Source: Amphiura filiformis
Taxonomy: Eukaryota > Echinodermata > Ophiuroidea > Amphilepidida > Amphiuridae
DNA length: 64,000 nucleotides
Assembly: GCF_039555335.1 (NCBI RefSeq)
Contig: NC_092635.1
Location: forward strand, 47,636,052 to 47,700,051
Reading direction: 5' to 3'
Shown piece after piece: positions 19,766 through 31,209 of the stretch; positions within the stretch are counted from its first letter, which is position 1, and every line of letters starts with the position of its first letter. Both the position numbers and the translations under genes were made by a program. The notes under the pieces are model-generated. The model ran no database searches and was not told where the DNA came from. It was given only the letters and a program-made list of their open reading frames with translations.

Positions 19766-22700
19766 CTGAAACAAAGAAAATATAATATAAATTATGTAGA
19801 TAACCCAATGAGCCGATTTCTGATTACTGTCTAGTCCAACTTAACAGCACACGGTCTATACAGATATGGTATTTGTACTTATTATTTATTTACTTATTAT
19901 TATTCATTTATTTTGGTGTCACTTTTGCTTACAAAAACAAAATCTCCGATTGACCCTTTAACCCTTGCCAAAAGTGTTGCAAAAGATATAGCAAAAACAC
20001 CTAATTATGCAAGAATCAAGAGAAGCAGCTTAACTCAATGCGTTTTTAATAAGAATGAACTTTGATTTTTATTGTCTCAAATAAATGTATGAGAACCGTT
20101 ATGAGAATCGATTTGTTGTCTCTCCTAATGCGCAAACCTATGTCGTTATGGTAATTACCAAGAATAGGCCTATTGTGTTAGGCCTAGAAGCACTTATAAA
20201 TCATTTCATTTCTTTTAATTTCTCTTATGGTGTTAAATTAAATTGGTGATGGAAATTTGATTTGTGAGTACTGTTAGTGGGTTTACTTAAAGGGAAATAA
20301 TACCGTGATTTTCATCAGTTCCCTTCTTTTTTTTTCTTGCAAATTTATGAAGTACATAAATATGTTCATCACCTCATGTCCTGAACTTATAAAATATCTC
20401 TACATACAAAGTGCTTTTAAACCATTTTAGTAAGTCATTTTAGCCCTATATATTTTTTGTTTACTGTATCCTAGTAACTCAGATGTGTGTTCCATAACAA
20501 ACCATAATTTATTCTATTCAACATGTTCAAGTAGAGTACATGAATAGAATACATTAAATCCTTTGTTATACTCTCTATAGAAAATCTAGTGGTGCATGCA
20601 AAATAACAGTTAATATTAACACTGAATAAATTAAATAAACAGTCACACAATGGATGCATAGTCATTAGTCAATTTAATACTATAATGTGTTGTTAGGAGA
20701 AGAAAAGGCTATTAGGTCACCGTATGTCAGGTTATAGGTCAATTGGTTCAGGTCAAATTTAAGCATCCATTTTAAATACACATGTGAGAGTCTGTGATAT
20801 CATAATGAGGCATAATTTTGATATTCTGTCTTTAACTGGATATATATCGAGAAGTGCAAGGTGGATATATTAATATACCTTGGGATGTAAATGGTGAGTA
20901 TAATTTAGAAGCCTAGTTGAGATGGATTTCACAAATAAATATAAAATCACAAAAGTTAAGCTTACGGAAAACTACCCAATATGGTGGTATAGGTGACAAG
21001 AAATACAATTTTTTCAACATTGCTGTAGTATGGTTGTGGTAACCTGTTACCTATGGCTTAATTAAGTTTCAGTGAAATAATGTCGCAATTTAAAAATACA
21101 AAATATAGCTCAACATTGAAAATAGAAGCATTTTAACCAGTTCCTTTTTTGATAGGTGTGGAGCACCAAGTTCATTAAGTCATAAAAGAAATCAGGAACC
21201 ACTTCTTCCCATTTTACATATCAACTTTGTTTCCCTAATGTGTTAGCAACACTTATCCAAAATTTTAACGAAATCCGTTGATAGTAAGCTTTCCAAAATG
21301 AAGTGAATTTAAAACATCAGTGATGTACCACCTTTTGGCTTCTACCTTTAAAAGCATGTAAGCTACTACATTGATACCGACGCCACCAATAAAACGAGAA
21401 GATTTGCCCTTCATTTTGCATACCACTTTGTCCAATTTTTTTTGTAATTTCTTCACAAAATGCAAAAAAAAAAATGCAAAAAAATTCAATGGGTGTAGTA
21501 CCCCTTAAGTTGAATAATAAGTGCAGAACACAAGATATCGCTATGGCGTAATTATATCAGAGCGCCGTCGCAAAATTGGGAAATCACAGGAAGTTATACA
21601 CAATATAGGCCAATATTATTATTTCTACTCTAAAATCATTGATTTCAACCGGAGTTTTCACTAAATATTACGGGGATGACTAATTATAACTTATATTCCA
21701 AGTTTAGAATCTATAGCCTTAGGACAACCAGTTACTTTTACTTAAGGGTACTTGCCCATCAGTTTCATTCAGGGGCGTGTTTGAAAAACGGCACAGCGCA
21801 TTAGTAAAAAGAATAAAAAATGCTAAAATTTTCACCGGGGTTCGAACCACCGCCAATTGCACTATGAATGCTGAAGATGCCTACTGTGCCACGGTGACTG
21901 TGGTTAACATTCGGCGATTTTCAAAGATATACATATCAACACGTTTCTAGTGTATTGAAAATCAGATTTTGGTAGGAATACGGTCATAGAAAGACATATG
22001 ACTCTACTTGTCTGTTTGTTTTTCATTTAATACAAATTAATTTTGATGAATTGAACTGGTACGACTCTTAGCACTCGTGATAAACGACGATTAATTTAGT
22101 AATAATAAAATGAAAACGCTGGGTCATTCACGACGTCATTTGTAATTCATGTCAAAACCTGGGAGGACCACACACATCCGTGTTGCATGTATACGTGCGC
22201 AATCGATACTCAATGATCCAGACAATAGCGTTTGAATATACCGCCCTGCTTGACACATCTTGTCACTTGCGGGAAGATATAAATTTACTATAGGCCTACC
22301 CTAATAGCTTACAATAGATACCCCACCGTAAATAGCTCTCTTGATTACCTCGCTGTGCTAGTTTATACACGTAGTGTACGCACTTTTAAACCATATTTTG
22401 TTCAAAAATGATAGGAAGGGACTGTTTTCAGCTAAAATGTTGGTTATCAGCAGATTCTTAATGATACCGGAAGTGTTGCAGAAAGGTAAGCGTACTCTTT
22501 ATTTATTCAAAATATCACATATCAATGAATTTAAATTGGAAATCCAAAAAGGAAATGTCAGGTCAAAATTCTCACCTTAGAATTATTGTGAAATAAAATC
22601 AAACCAAATTTAGGCTCCGCAAACAACGTCCAATTATTCCCATTGGTGTTTGCTACACGTGCATATAATAAATTATGATTTGGGGCTAATTTGAGAAGAG

Positions 22701-25700
22701 TTAATGCCTCGAGTTTCAAAATACACCGAGTGATGTGTTTTGATCAAAAACATCGACAATTGAAGACTATGTAAAAACAAATCAAGAATTTTCTGGGATA
22801 ATTGCAACTAAGTATAATGAAAGTTATGATCTAAGCTACCAGATGCATCATTAATTTCCTGACTATGATATTTAGTTGTGGGAAAAGATTACTTTAATGT
22901 TTTGGCGGGATTATTTCCCGCCAAAAAGTTCAACCAAAAAGAGCATGTAGCCTTAAAAGCCCCAAATCAAGGATGAGTGCTATAGTTTACATGTTGAATG
23001 CGGATTCGTCCCCGCATACAACTCCTTTAGCAGCGGTGGACACTTTTGGGATTTAGCATAAAGCCGAATAGCTGTTTTGAGGGATATATCGATTGTTTCA
23101 GAACATGAAATAACTGGTACACATTCACTTCTATAATATACATTTCAAACAAGTGCTCACGAATGTTCTAAATTTTTAAGAACAGCAATATTCGGCACTC
23201 TGCCGTGTTCATAACGATATTAATGCCCCGTAAACTGGGTATTGATTATCGGATTATCATGAGACTTGAGTGCCAAAATATTCAGGGTTATGTCAAGGTC
23301 ATCTAAGTTCAACTGAGTATAGATTGTTGGCCTGTAATCAAACGTGGTGGATGTAATAACCATTGAAAGCTACAAATGTCCGAGGTCATGCCAAGGTCAA
23401 CTGAGTATAGACTGTTGGATTGTCGTAAAACTTGATGGATTGAGCATTTTGGTGCAATGAATTTCATGTATTTAGCACACATTTTGAAGTAAATTTACAA
23501 CTTTAACATGAAACATCTTGAGTATTTTACGGTATTCCCCTTGAAAATATTTCCAACCCGGTAAATAATTACATACACACAACAAGTTAGCACACAGTGA
23601 TAGAATGATCCACTCACGTATAAAGAAGGTCTTTTCCACCAGTGCGGGCAAATGTAGTGTCTACCCAAACGAACGTCCCTTCACTCTCAGCATCCGTTAG
23701 ACCAATCCAGTGTCCTCCCGAAGAAATGAGTTTCCGGCGAAGAAAATCCTTTCATAACAACAAACGCAGAAAACCAATATATTATTTTTCAGTCAAAAAA
23801 GTCGTTTGTAAACTCAGCATGAAGTTCATCTGTATTGGTCAATTCCATGTAGGAAATTCAATCTCTTGATCATACAATACAAAAATGCAGACCATACACG
23901 ATTAATTTGATTGATTGGGGACCCTAGATGCAGGGCTGAATACAAATAATATTTTTCTTCAATATTATTGAAGATATCTTGTGTACGGTGCACAATGGAA
24001 GATGATGGTTTGATATTGATCAATCAAAATGAACGTATATGGATCGCATTACCCCGGGGTGAAGAACTATAATATATCTACAGCGATGAGGCCACACATC
24101 ACCCTCAGAAAGCAACTGGTCCACCCAAAAGATAAGCGAGACCCTCTCAACACCACTCAGGCAGTGTATAAAATCCCCTGCAAGAACTGTAACTTGTCTT
24201 ATCGATAATTAGAGTCACGCGGTAGCCGTGACCAGCAAGTTTTTTTTTTTTAAAGACTGTTAAAGAAGACTAATAAACAGATGCTCCCGCGAGACTATAT
24301 TTACACCTAACATTAAAACACTTGACTTCTATTGTTCTATGATATTTTTCGCTGCAGCAAGTTTTAAAAAAAAGACTGTTAAAGAAGACTAATAAACAGA
24401 TGCTCCCGCGAGACTATATTTACACCTAACATTAAAACACTTGACTTCTATTGTTCTATGATATTTTCGCTGGATACAAAGTGTATCTAAAACCATGTTT
24501 AATGTTATTTAGAGTCCCAAATGTAATATCTTGACAACTCATTAATTCAAAAAGGACACCAATCCTTCAGTCAACCATTGTTTGATAATAAAAAAACACT
24601 TTTGCTTCATTTCACGCGGTATTTCATAGCGAAAATTAGTGGAAAATAATTTCGGGGCGCGCATTTATTCCACTTTTACACCATACTTCATCAGTTTATC
24701 TTCAAAATAGCAACATTTTCGTGCGCTTCGCGCGCATTTGTACCATAAACTTATTATGTCGCCAAAAGGGGCTGGATTCAATATAGTTAAAGAATTTTTC
24801 CAACCCCATCCCCCAATGTCAAAAAGAAATCTACTCCACTGGATATAATGCAATTATGTCTAGCCCCTTTTCGATCTAACTCGAAACCCGAATGACTCCA
24901 TGGAAAACGTCAAATTTGTTCTTTCATTCGAATAAGCCATGGACGAAGAAAAATGTCTATTATTGACCGGGATTTGAACGTGGGACCAACCCCAGGGTAT
25001 CTAGACCAGCACTCTTACCACCTAAACCAATAAATCGAAGCGTCATAGCACTTCCCTGGTTATATATGCGCAAAGTTCCAAATTTTATCGCTCGCGCTTC
25101 TCTAGCAACAAGCATTAAGGGTAGACGAGGTATTGTTGGTCGAAGCAACCCAAAAATCTATTTTCATTATATAAATCAATATATTATTCATCAGGATCGG
25201 TAGAGTAAACTAGTAAACCAGAGTTCGTAGTATCTGATCCAAGAAAATGCACTTACTTTCAACAACCACTGTTGTCTTTGTCAACACTTGATGAGAGTGA
25301 CTGCAATCTACTGACAACCAACGCTAGAGGGATTTCCAGCGTGATTTGTTGGGTTGCCAGTTGGTTTTCCTTTTGGGGATTTTTTAGATCCCTGTTGCAG
25401 GATCTCCTCAAAGACGAAGTAAACAATGAAATTCCCGCGGAAACTGAGTTGGGACAAAGAACGTACGTAAATACTAAACAACGTCACCTACAGAAGTTAA
25501 AGATCTTGACTGAAAAATCCGCCGCGAGCAACAAAAATTCCGTCGATTCTACCATTGATTTGTCAGGTACACAGCTCAAGAAATGGGTAATAAATCTTTC
25601 AAAGTACAAATTAAACACAGCCGAAACCAGTGTTTTGTCTAAGGGACTTAATTATGCCATATCGCCACCAGAAATATGCGCGGAGGAATTTGTACTAGCA

Positions 25701-28700
25701 ACAGAACTGGCATGTAAACACCTACCGCTGGCCGATGGAATCCAACTGCGAGCAAAAATAGCGAGCACGTTAAAGTCATCTAAAGTGCCTGAACAAAATA
25801 TCACAAAAGATGAACGCAAACCTATCAAAGATCTGGAAAAAGCGGAAGATATCACCATCGTTCCAGCAGATAAAGGGAAATCCACGATGGTTTTAGGATA
25901 AGGTAGAATATGAAGAAAAGGTTACGACTCAAAAGTACAAGCGAAAACTCGTCTCCGTGTTATCCAGCCTAAAGAAGGAAGGTAAGATCAGTGAACTAAA
26001 GTACAAACAACTGTATCCTACGGCTGAAAATGTACCTAGGTTATACTGTACGCCCAAAATTCACAAACCAAACACTCCGTTGCGCCCCATTGTTGATTAC
26101 ACGGCGACGATTGGATACAGTACTTCAAGATGGCTGGCGGACATTTTGGGTGGTTTAGTCGGTAAAACGCAACACCATGAATTCGCAGCATCTATCGGAG
26201 GAGCTTGGAAAGGTTATTATCGAAGAAGAGGATATTCTCAACTCTCATGATGTGGTCAGTCTTTTCACCAACACTCCTATTGACCAAGTTTTAGACATCG
26301 TAAAAAACAGACTTGAGAAAGAGAATGTACTTCGGGTGTATAACAAAGAGACAGGGTTCAAGTTGACCAGTGATGATGTTGTCCAACTGCTTGATTTCAT
26401 CTTAACGACCACGTATTTTACATTCAGAGGAAAATCTATCGCTAGCTTTTTGGTACAGCCATGGGCAGTCCTGTTTCGCCGATAGCAGCTAACATATTTA
26501 TGGAAGCGTTGGAGCAACAGGCGATTGCCACGGCTCCTCTCGATTGTAGACCAAAGTTGTGGCTTCGTTATGTGGATGATGTGTTGGAGGTAATAAACAA
26601 AGGCAACGTTCAGCAGTTGACTGACCACATCAATCAGGTCGACAAGTCTGGTTCTATCAAATTTACAAGAAACGCAAGGTTCTCTACCATTTCTGGATAC
26701 TCTGATTGTTAGGAAGGATGACGGTACTGTCAAGCTTATGGTCTATCACAAACCAACGCACACCGACCAATATTTGAATTACCAGTCTTACCACCCTCTG
26801 CATCAAAAACTAGGGGTCATACGATCTTTGTACTACAGAAAGGACACCATAGTGACAGAAGAGGCGGATAAAGAGGAAGAAGAAAAGAAAGTTCAGAAAG
26901 CCCTCCAAACGTGTGGCTATTGGACATTTGAAAAGGTGAAAGATCAAATGCAAAGTGTTAAACCAAAGAAGGTGACAAAAAAGACAGCTGAAAACAGCAA
27001 GAGTAAAGGTATGGTTGTTCTAATCTAGGCAGTGTACAAAATCCCCTGCAAGAACTGTAGCCTATCGTACATTGGAGAAACGGGTTGAAAATTCGGTACG
27101 CGGTTAAAGGAACACAAAAGTGAAGTGGAGAAAGTCAGCAGCACCGTGGTCACTAGAGCAGAGAGGAAAGAGTCCTTAACTACTACGCACAAGTGTCATT
27201 GGGTGGGGGGAAGCTGAGGTCATTGGCACAGAGCAAGATAGATATAAGCGCTGGATCAAAGGAGCTGTGGAAATTAGAAAGAGGGGGCGTACAACTATGA
27301 AAGAGACCAGGGGCAGTACCAGCTTACTCACATTTTTGACGAGTTCCTGCAACAGGGATCTAAAAAATCCCCAAAAGGAAAACCAACTGGCAACCCAACA
27401 AATCACGCTGGAAATCCGTCTAGCGTTGGTTGTCAGTAGATTGCAGTCACTCCTCATCAAGTGTTGACAAAGACAACAGTGGTTGTTGAAACGTACACAG
27501 TAAGTGCATTTTATAAGTGCATGATCAGATACTACGAACTCTGGTTTACTAGTAAATCAATATATTATTAAGAAATAACACTTTGATGTTTTGCAAAAGT
27601 TCGTTCTACAAATCATTTGCTTTAAAACTTGCTTGATTTATTTGTTGTTAGCGACAAAAGTGTTGTTGTTTCAGCCCTCTTCTACACATTCGTCACTCGC
27701 TATGAAATGATCAATGCAATTTTTGTCAAAGCTCACTAACATTTGAGTATATGAATACAAAACCCACCCAAGTCCATACGTTGGCCAAATTGAGTTAAGC
27801 ATGGGAAATAGTTGCTATACATAGGCCTGTCATATACTGCGCCAATAAAGTATCCTTACACTTGGAAAAATAATCACAATTTCAAAACTGAACAATATTG
27901 GCGTAAATTTCTTATTTTAATAGATGCACTATCTAATCCTGCACATTGTGACACCACATTGAATCCAATGTGACATCAAGAAGTAAAGTTACAAGCAATT
28001 GAATAGACGAAGGTCCAGTTTTAAAAGTGACAAACTGGCCTATATAAGGCAAGAAAAGATTCCAACAAGCGCAACAAAGAGACAACACAGTTTCTTCAAT
28101 GAAGCGTTATTTAAAACAGTTTTTATTTCAGTTTTTACTTCTCTGTACTTTTCATAACTTTCATTTTATTTGTCAGTTCTTTTGTTTCAGTTTTCTTTTG
28201 TACCTTTTGTTTTAAATTAAAGCCAAACGCATAAATTAGTCATTCACCACTCTCAAACCAGATTTGTGGTCTGTGGAGTTTTGAATAGGCCAGTACGCAG
28301 TTTGTCACTTTTGAAACTGGACCTTCGTCTAATCAAATGCTTGTAACTTTTCTTCTTGAAGCCACATTGGATTCAATGTGGTGTCATAATGTGCAGGATT
28401 AGATAGTGCATCTATTAAAAAAACAAATTTACTCCAATATTGTTCAGTTTGGAAATTGTGATTATTTTTCCAAGTGTAAGGATACTTTATTGGCACGGTA
28501 TATGTATTAAAGAACAACTCAAATCCATCATCTGTGTCTATTGAGCATGTGAGAAATAGCATGTATGAAAGAACCACCCAATTCCGTGATTTGAGTCTTG
28601 TAACACATTGATTGAAATCCAGTAGGTATAAAAGTCCACTTGTAACACATTCATTGCTGGAGAGTGACTTTTGAAAAAAAAATGGGTTTAATAAAGGAAC

Positions 28701-30782
28701 GTGTGTGGTTTATATTACATGGCAAAATGCTTATCAACATTATATATACCCGTGTGCTTTATTTTGTATTATCTTACTAGTGGTAATCTCATTCCAAAGT
28801 TTTCAGTTTCGCCAATATAGGCTTCTTTGCACTGTCCGGTACCGGTGACAGTTTTGCCCTGGCAAGGATGTAGTATACCGGACCTGTAATGTCCTTCTTA
28901 TCTGTCTTGTCCTTGGGTGACACGAGGATTTGTCTAAGTGTGCGGGTCGGTTTGAAGAAAACGCTAACACCGTAGTTGCTAAAAGTCCTTCTAATGGCTT
29001 CAGAAGTGCCTTTGATATAGGGGAGAACTACGTGACCTTTATTGGCGAAACTGAACGCTCTCTGAAAACACGTTTCAATGAACACAGGAGACCCAGTAGT
29101 ACAGCATCAGAGGTCTCAAACCACATTCATTCCAAAGTTGTTGTCTTTGTATAATGATTCAAAAAACCACCCAAGTCCAAAATTTAACATGAACACTACA
29201 AAGTCCCTGAAATGCTAATCGTCATACTTTATACAGTTAAATCCACTCAAACTTACCATATTGACCAGGTAAATCTAACTTAAAAAATTCAAATGATACA
29301 CAGGTTTTTCTCTCAAAATCACTTCCCATGGACTTGGGTGGGTTTTGTATTCATGTATTCATTTGCAAGATGCTGTCAGAGCAGGCTTACTGGCTACTAC
29401 ATTTTTTGGAGGAGGGACTTTGAACTTGTAAACCCTTTATTAACTTTCATCTTACAAGGTTTAATAAAGGCTCTGCAATAATTCGAGCCCATAGGGAGGG
29501 TAAAATTGGGGATTGTTTAACAAGTAAAGGGGGGGGACAAATACCTTTTGGCAGGACGAAATGAAGGGGAGTTTTTTCGGCACACATTTTGAAGCACCTT
29601 TTTAAATAAAACGCTTTAAAAAGGCTTAAAAAAACAGTACAGAAACTTTCCAATATGAAAAATGTTCTGCTCGCTGCGCTCGCATATCTAAGCAAAAAAA
29701 ATTGATGGTTTACAAATTGAGGTCCAAAAAAAAAAAAAAAAAAAAAACGGGGGCGGGGCCAAATTTTTAGATAGGTCAAGAGGGCAAGCAATGTTTAGCA
29801 GGCCAAGAGGGGGCAAGCTATTTTGGCACGCCGTTTTGAAATTTTACCCCTAACACCTCCTCCGGGCGTATAATTATTACACAGCCTTAGAGTACATAAA
29901 TTGCGAAGCCACGAAATGGTCTTGACTATTAAAGCTAGCGTTTTATGGGTGGGTCCCTACCAATATACTTTCTCACATAATCTTCTTCTATTTAAGCAGG
30001 TATTTAGATATATTCTTACATTTTCTGCTTGGTTATTTATAACGACAAGATCGCCTCCCTTTGCCTGACACGTCGTCCTTGCATAATCCCAAGACTGGAC
30101 AGATGGTGCTTGTATATAATAACATTTCCCATTATATTCCTTCCATCCCCAATCACAGGCTAATGAAATTAAGAAAAAAAAACCAATATTGTCAAGGGTA
30201 GTACAATCTTTTTTCATCGTATTTATGAAATTGGATTTACTACACACTCAGTACAAAGTTCCGAACAATCGCATTGATCTCTAGGCCTCAACGAAGAACA
30301 GGTGATTAATTGTGTTTTCAACTGATTGAGAGTCCCAGGTCAAAGAATAAACAAAGCAAGCAAACAAAATAACTATAACGCCGTTTAATTTGGGAGATAT
30401 TGCTTTACTGCTATCATGCAGGGGGCAACAGTTGTTATTTCAATCATTGTCACGAAGTGGCACTTATGAGGAGCTCTTGGGTGTTATGTGGGTGTATTGT
30501 AATTCGTGTTCTAAGGGAATGCCACCTCGTCCAGTATGTTATAATGCAACCACAGGCCCAAAACAGATTTTAAATAGTCCATTTTAATATGATATGAGCA
30601 TAATCTAGCAATTTATTTGTTGTTACAAACTGTATACGCAGTAAAAAAACATTTTTTAAATATTTTTGTTTATCTGATGAGTTGAAGTAAATTGATAAAC
30701 TGAAATAAAAGGGATATTTACCAGATTGGACTATAGCGATCCCTGATAAGCCAATGATGCATATAAGCGAGAGAGAATTCAT
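19591..30782 (-). CDS. Secreted single-domain C-type lectin, four exons
   Basis: Exons 30722-30782, 30020-30159, 23618-23748 and 19591-19765 join with compatible phases (1, 0, 2) into 507 nt, 168 residues plus stop. Residues 1-20 are a hydrophobic signal peptide. The C-type lectin domain follows: an extra N-terminal pair C22/C33, C51 with C148, WIGL at 81-84, EPN at 117-119, C126 with C139, and WND at 134-136. EPN plus WND is the arrangement that binds calcium and mannose-type sugars in this family. After YICEK at 146-150 there is an 18-residue tail. All introns have GT/AG ends. A ctttcag acceptor lies right before the ATG, so a 5' UTR exon probably exists upstream. Expected role: secreted, calcium-dependent glycan recognition, probably innate defence (inference). 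Introns are packed with Penelope-like and other elements. Alternative: the last exon may splice onward, since a weak donor (CAA|GTAATT) follows EKT. Confidence 0.85.
19766..23617. other. Lectin intron 3
   Basis: About 3.85 kb, AT-rich. A tRNA-like segment lies at 21832-21905. Two related phrases, 'aaggtca', then 'aactgagtatagattgttgg', occur near 23295 and 23393, suggesting a degenerate ~100-bp tandem repeat. No other gene is seen. Confidence 0.6.
21832..21905 (-). repeat. tRNA-related SINE head or tRNA relic
   Basis: Read on the minus strand it ends with GGTTCGAACCCCGGTG, a perfect Pol III B box (GGTTCGANNCC) and T-arm. The 5' part (ACCGTGGCACAGTAGG) is an A-box-like segment. The anticodon arm does not fold convincingly, so I call it SINE-derived and not a tRNA gene. 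Confidence 0.45.
23618..23748 (-). CDS. C-type lectin exon 3
   Basis: Acceptor ttatgaaag, donor TAC|GTGAGT. It encodes residues 68-110, with GGHWIGLTDAESEGTFVWVD holding the conserved WIGL core strand. Confidence 0.85.
24060..24205 (+). pseudogene. Penelope-like element connector fragment
   Basis: The plus strand reads PHITLRKQLVHPKDKRDPLN, then QAVYKIPCKNCNLSY, the connector and start of the GIY-YIG domain. It ends abruptly in TAA. Nearly identical to the corresponding part of the element at 25189-27553. It sits in lectin intron 2. Confidence 0.7.
24233..24472. repeat. Tandem duplication of a 122-bp unit
   Basis: Copies 24233-24354 and 24355-24472 both begin CAGCAAGTTTT and are nearly identical, differing mainly in homopolymer length (T-run against A-run before 'gactgttaaagaag'). 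Confidence 0.9.
24964..25048 (-). repeat. tRNA-related SINE relic
   Basis: The minus strand has an A-box-like TGGTTTAGGTGGTAAGAGTG and a B-box-like GTTCAAATCCCGG. A loop TCTAGAT flanked by CTGG/CC(C)TGG mimics an anticodon arm, but the spacing to the T-arm is wrong for a working tRNA. Confidence 0.4.
25125..25172. repeat. Family R1, copy 2, left part (interrupted)
   Basis: 'tattgttggtcgaagca' and the following 'ttttcattat' match 13410-13460. The copy resumes at 27570 after the Penelope-like insertion. Confidence 0.7.
25189..27553 (+). mobile_element. Nearly full-length Penelope-like retroelement with inverted terminal repeats
   Basis: It is flanked by a perfect 16-bp duplication AAATCAATATATTATT (25173-25188 and 27554-27569). 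The ends carry ~205-bp inverted repeats (25209-25411 and 27337-27553) that begin ACTAGTAAACCAGAGTTCGT. About 20 extra bases lie outside the left repeat, as is common for the asymmetric terminal repeats of Penelope-like elements. It encodes a broken reverse transcriptase plus GIY-YIG nuclease on the plus strand. It is inserted in a copy of repeat family R1 within lectin intron 2. The matching TSD and closely similar repeats suggest a fairly recent insertion. Confidence 0.85.
25395..27240 (+). pseudogene. Penelope-like reverse transcriptase / GIY-YIG protein, frameshifted
   Basis: Reverse-transcriptase blocks appear in order: ITIVPADKGKSTMVL (~25850), YCTPKIHKPNTPLRPIVDYT (~26045), SHDVVSLFTNTPIDQV (~26245), MGSPVSPIAANIFMEALEQQ (26461) and LRYVDDVLEV (~26563, catalytic YVDD). 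A linker of ~100 residues follows, then AVYKIPCKNCSLSYIGETG (~27030), the GIY-YIG motif, and TRLKEHKSEVE. At least four frameshifts (near 25895, 26180, 26455 and 26700) and stops at ~27026 and ~27086 break it. The N-terminal part before 25411 overlaps the terminal repeat. The protein would have copied the element's RNA primed at a nick; this copy cannot. Confidence 0.8.
27570..27745. repeat. Family R1, copy 2, right part
   Basis: 'aacactttgatgttttgcaaaa', 'aaaacttgcttgattta', 'atcaatgcaatttttgtcaaagctcacta' continue the copy begun at 25125. Confidence 0.7.
27831..28504. mobile_element. Inverted-repeat element with ~200-bp arms
   Basis: The left arm from CATATACTGCGCCAATAAAG (27831) to ~28035 is matched by the inverted right arm (~28285-28504). 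Examples are 'cacaatttc.aaactgaacaatattgg', 'ctatctaatcctgcaca.t', and 'acgaaggtccagtttt.aaaagtgacaaactg'. The ~250-bp centre is T-rich. No coding frame. Arms are ~90 percent alike by eye. Confidence 0.8.
28872..29142. pseudogene. Rearranged Penelope-like fragment (halves on opposite strands)
   Basis: Minus-strand 29035-28872 reads IKGTSEAIRRTFSNYG, FKPTRTLRQILVSPKDKTDK and ITGPVYYI. Plus-strand 29028-29142 reads FIGETERSLKTRFNEHRRPS and EVSNHIHSK, the next part of the same nuclease. The domain has therefore been split by an inversion with a breakpoint near 29030. Confidence 0.7.
29469..29886. mobile_element. Miniature element with TGCAATAATT ends, copy 1
   Basis: GGCTCTGCAATAATTCGAGCCC at the left and GGGCGTATAATTATTACACAGCC at the right are imperfect inverted repeats. 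Inside are 'gggcaagcaat' / 'ggcaagctattttggca' phrases and an A-run at ~29727. Relatives: 54934-55350 and 44400-44755. Confidence 0.65.
30020..30159 (-). CDS. C-type lectin exon 2
   Basis: Acceptor ttaatttcattag, donor GAAAAT|GTAAGA. It encodes residues 22-67, beginning CDWGWKEYNGKCYYI and including TTCQAKGGDLVVI, the usual first half of the lectin fold. Confidence 0.85.
30722..30782 (-). CDS. C-type lectin exon 1 (signal peptide)
   Basis: It encodes MNSLSLICIIGLSGIAIVQS plus one base, with donor TCTG|GTAAAT. The codon is completed by CC from exon 2 to give Ala21, directly before the first cysteine. It matches a broken copy at 12509-12579. Confidence 0.8.
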
Positions 30783-30950
30783 CTGAAAGAAACATTAAAT
30801 TGAATTATGAATTGACATCTTATAAAGACTAACATCTTAATTTGTGACCGTGATTTATCTGGATATCCGATTTATCACCACATGATTAATTATTCATATA
30901 GAGCACTAACAGGCCCAGTTCCATTTTTCAGAAGACACACTATAATTTTT
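30783..30950 (-). promoter_or_regulatory. Lectin gene 5' flank (duplicated at 12583-13110)
   Basis: Upstream of the lectin ATG on the minus strand is a tract ending tgtttctttcag, a plausible 3' splice site, so the real transcription start may be farther upstream. The flank shares order and phrases with 12583-13110. No TATA box stands out. Confidence 0.4.
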
Positions 30951-31021
30951 AGATTCCATATTATATTGAAACGTTGGGGAAAGGTTAAAGATTTGTCAAC
31001 CATTGTCTGAAATATGTCTAA

Positions 31022-31138
31022 TTGAAGAACGAATTAAAAAAGACTACTTTGCGTCTGGGGTCAGGGCAACGGCCCGGCGTGATTGGTTGCTGGCCTGCGC
31101 AGAACGGCATTTTTGGTCTTTTTTAATTCGGTCCTCAA
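31022..31138. mobile_element. TTGAAGACCGAATTAAA miniature element, copy 1 (deleted)
   Basis: The left end TTGAAGAACGAATTAAAAAA and right end TTTTTTAATTCGGTCCTCAA are inverted. The interior has 'tttgcgtctg', 'gtgattggttgctggcctgcgcag' and 'acggcatttttggtc'. Compared with copies at 59508 and 63640, the right-hand 'cgtcagacgcaaact' part of the arm is missing. Confidence 0.8.
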
Positions 31139-31209
31139 TTATAACAATATTAAGATTGTGATGAAATTTCCCCGTCGAGCCATGATTAAAGAAGGAAATA
31201 GGGAAAGTG

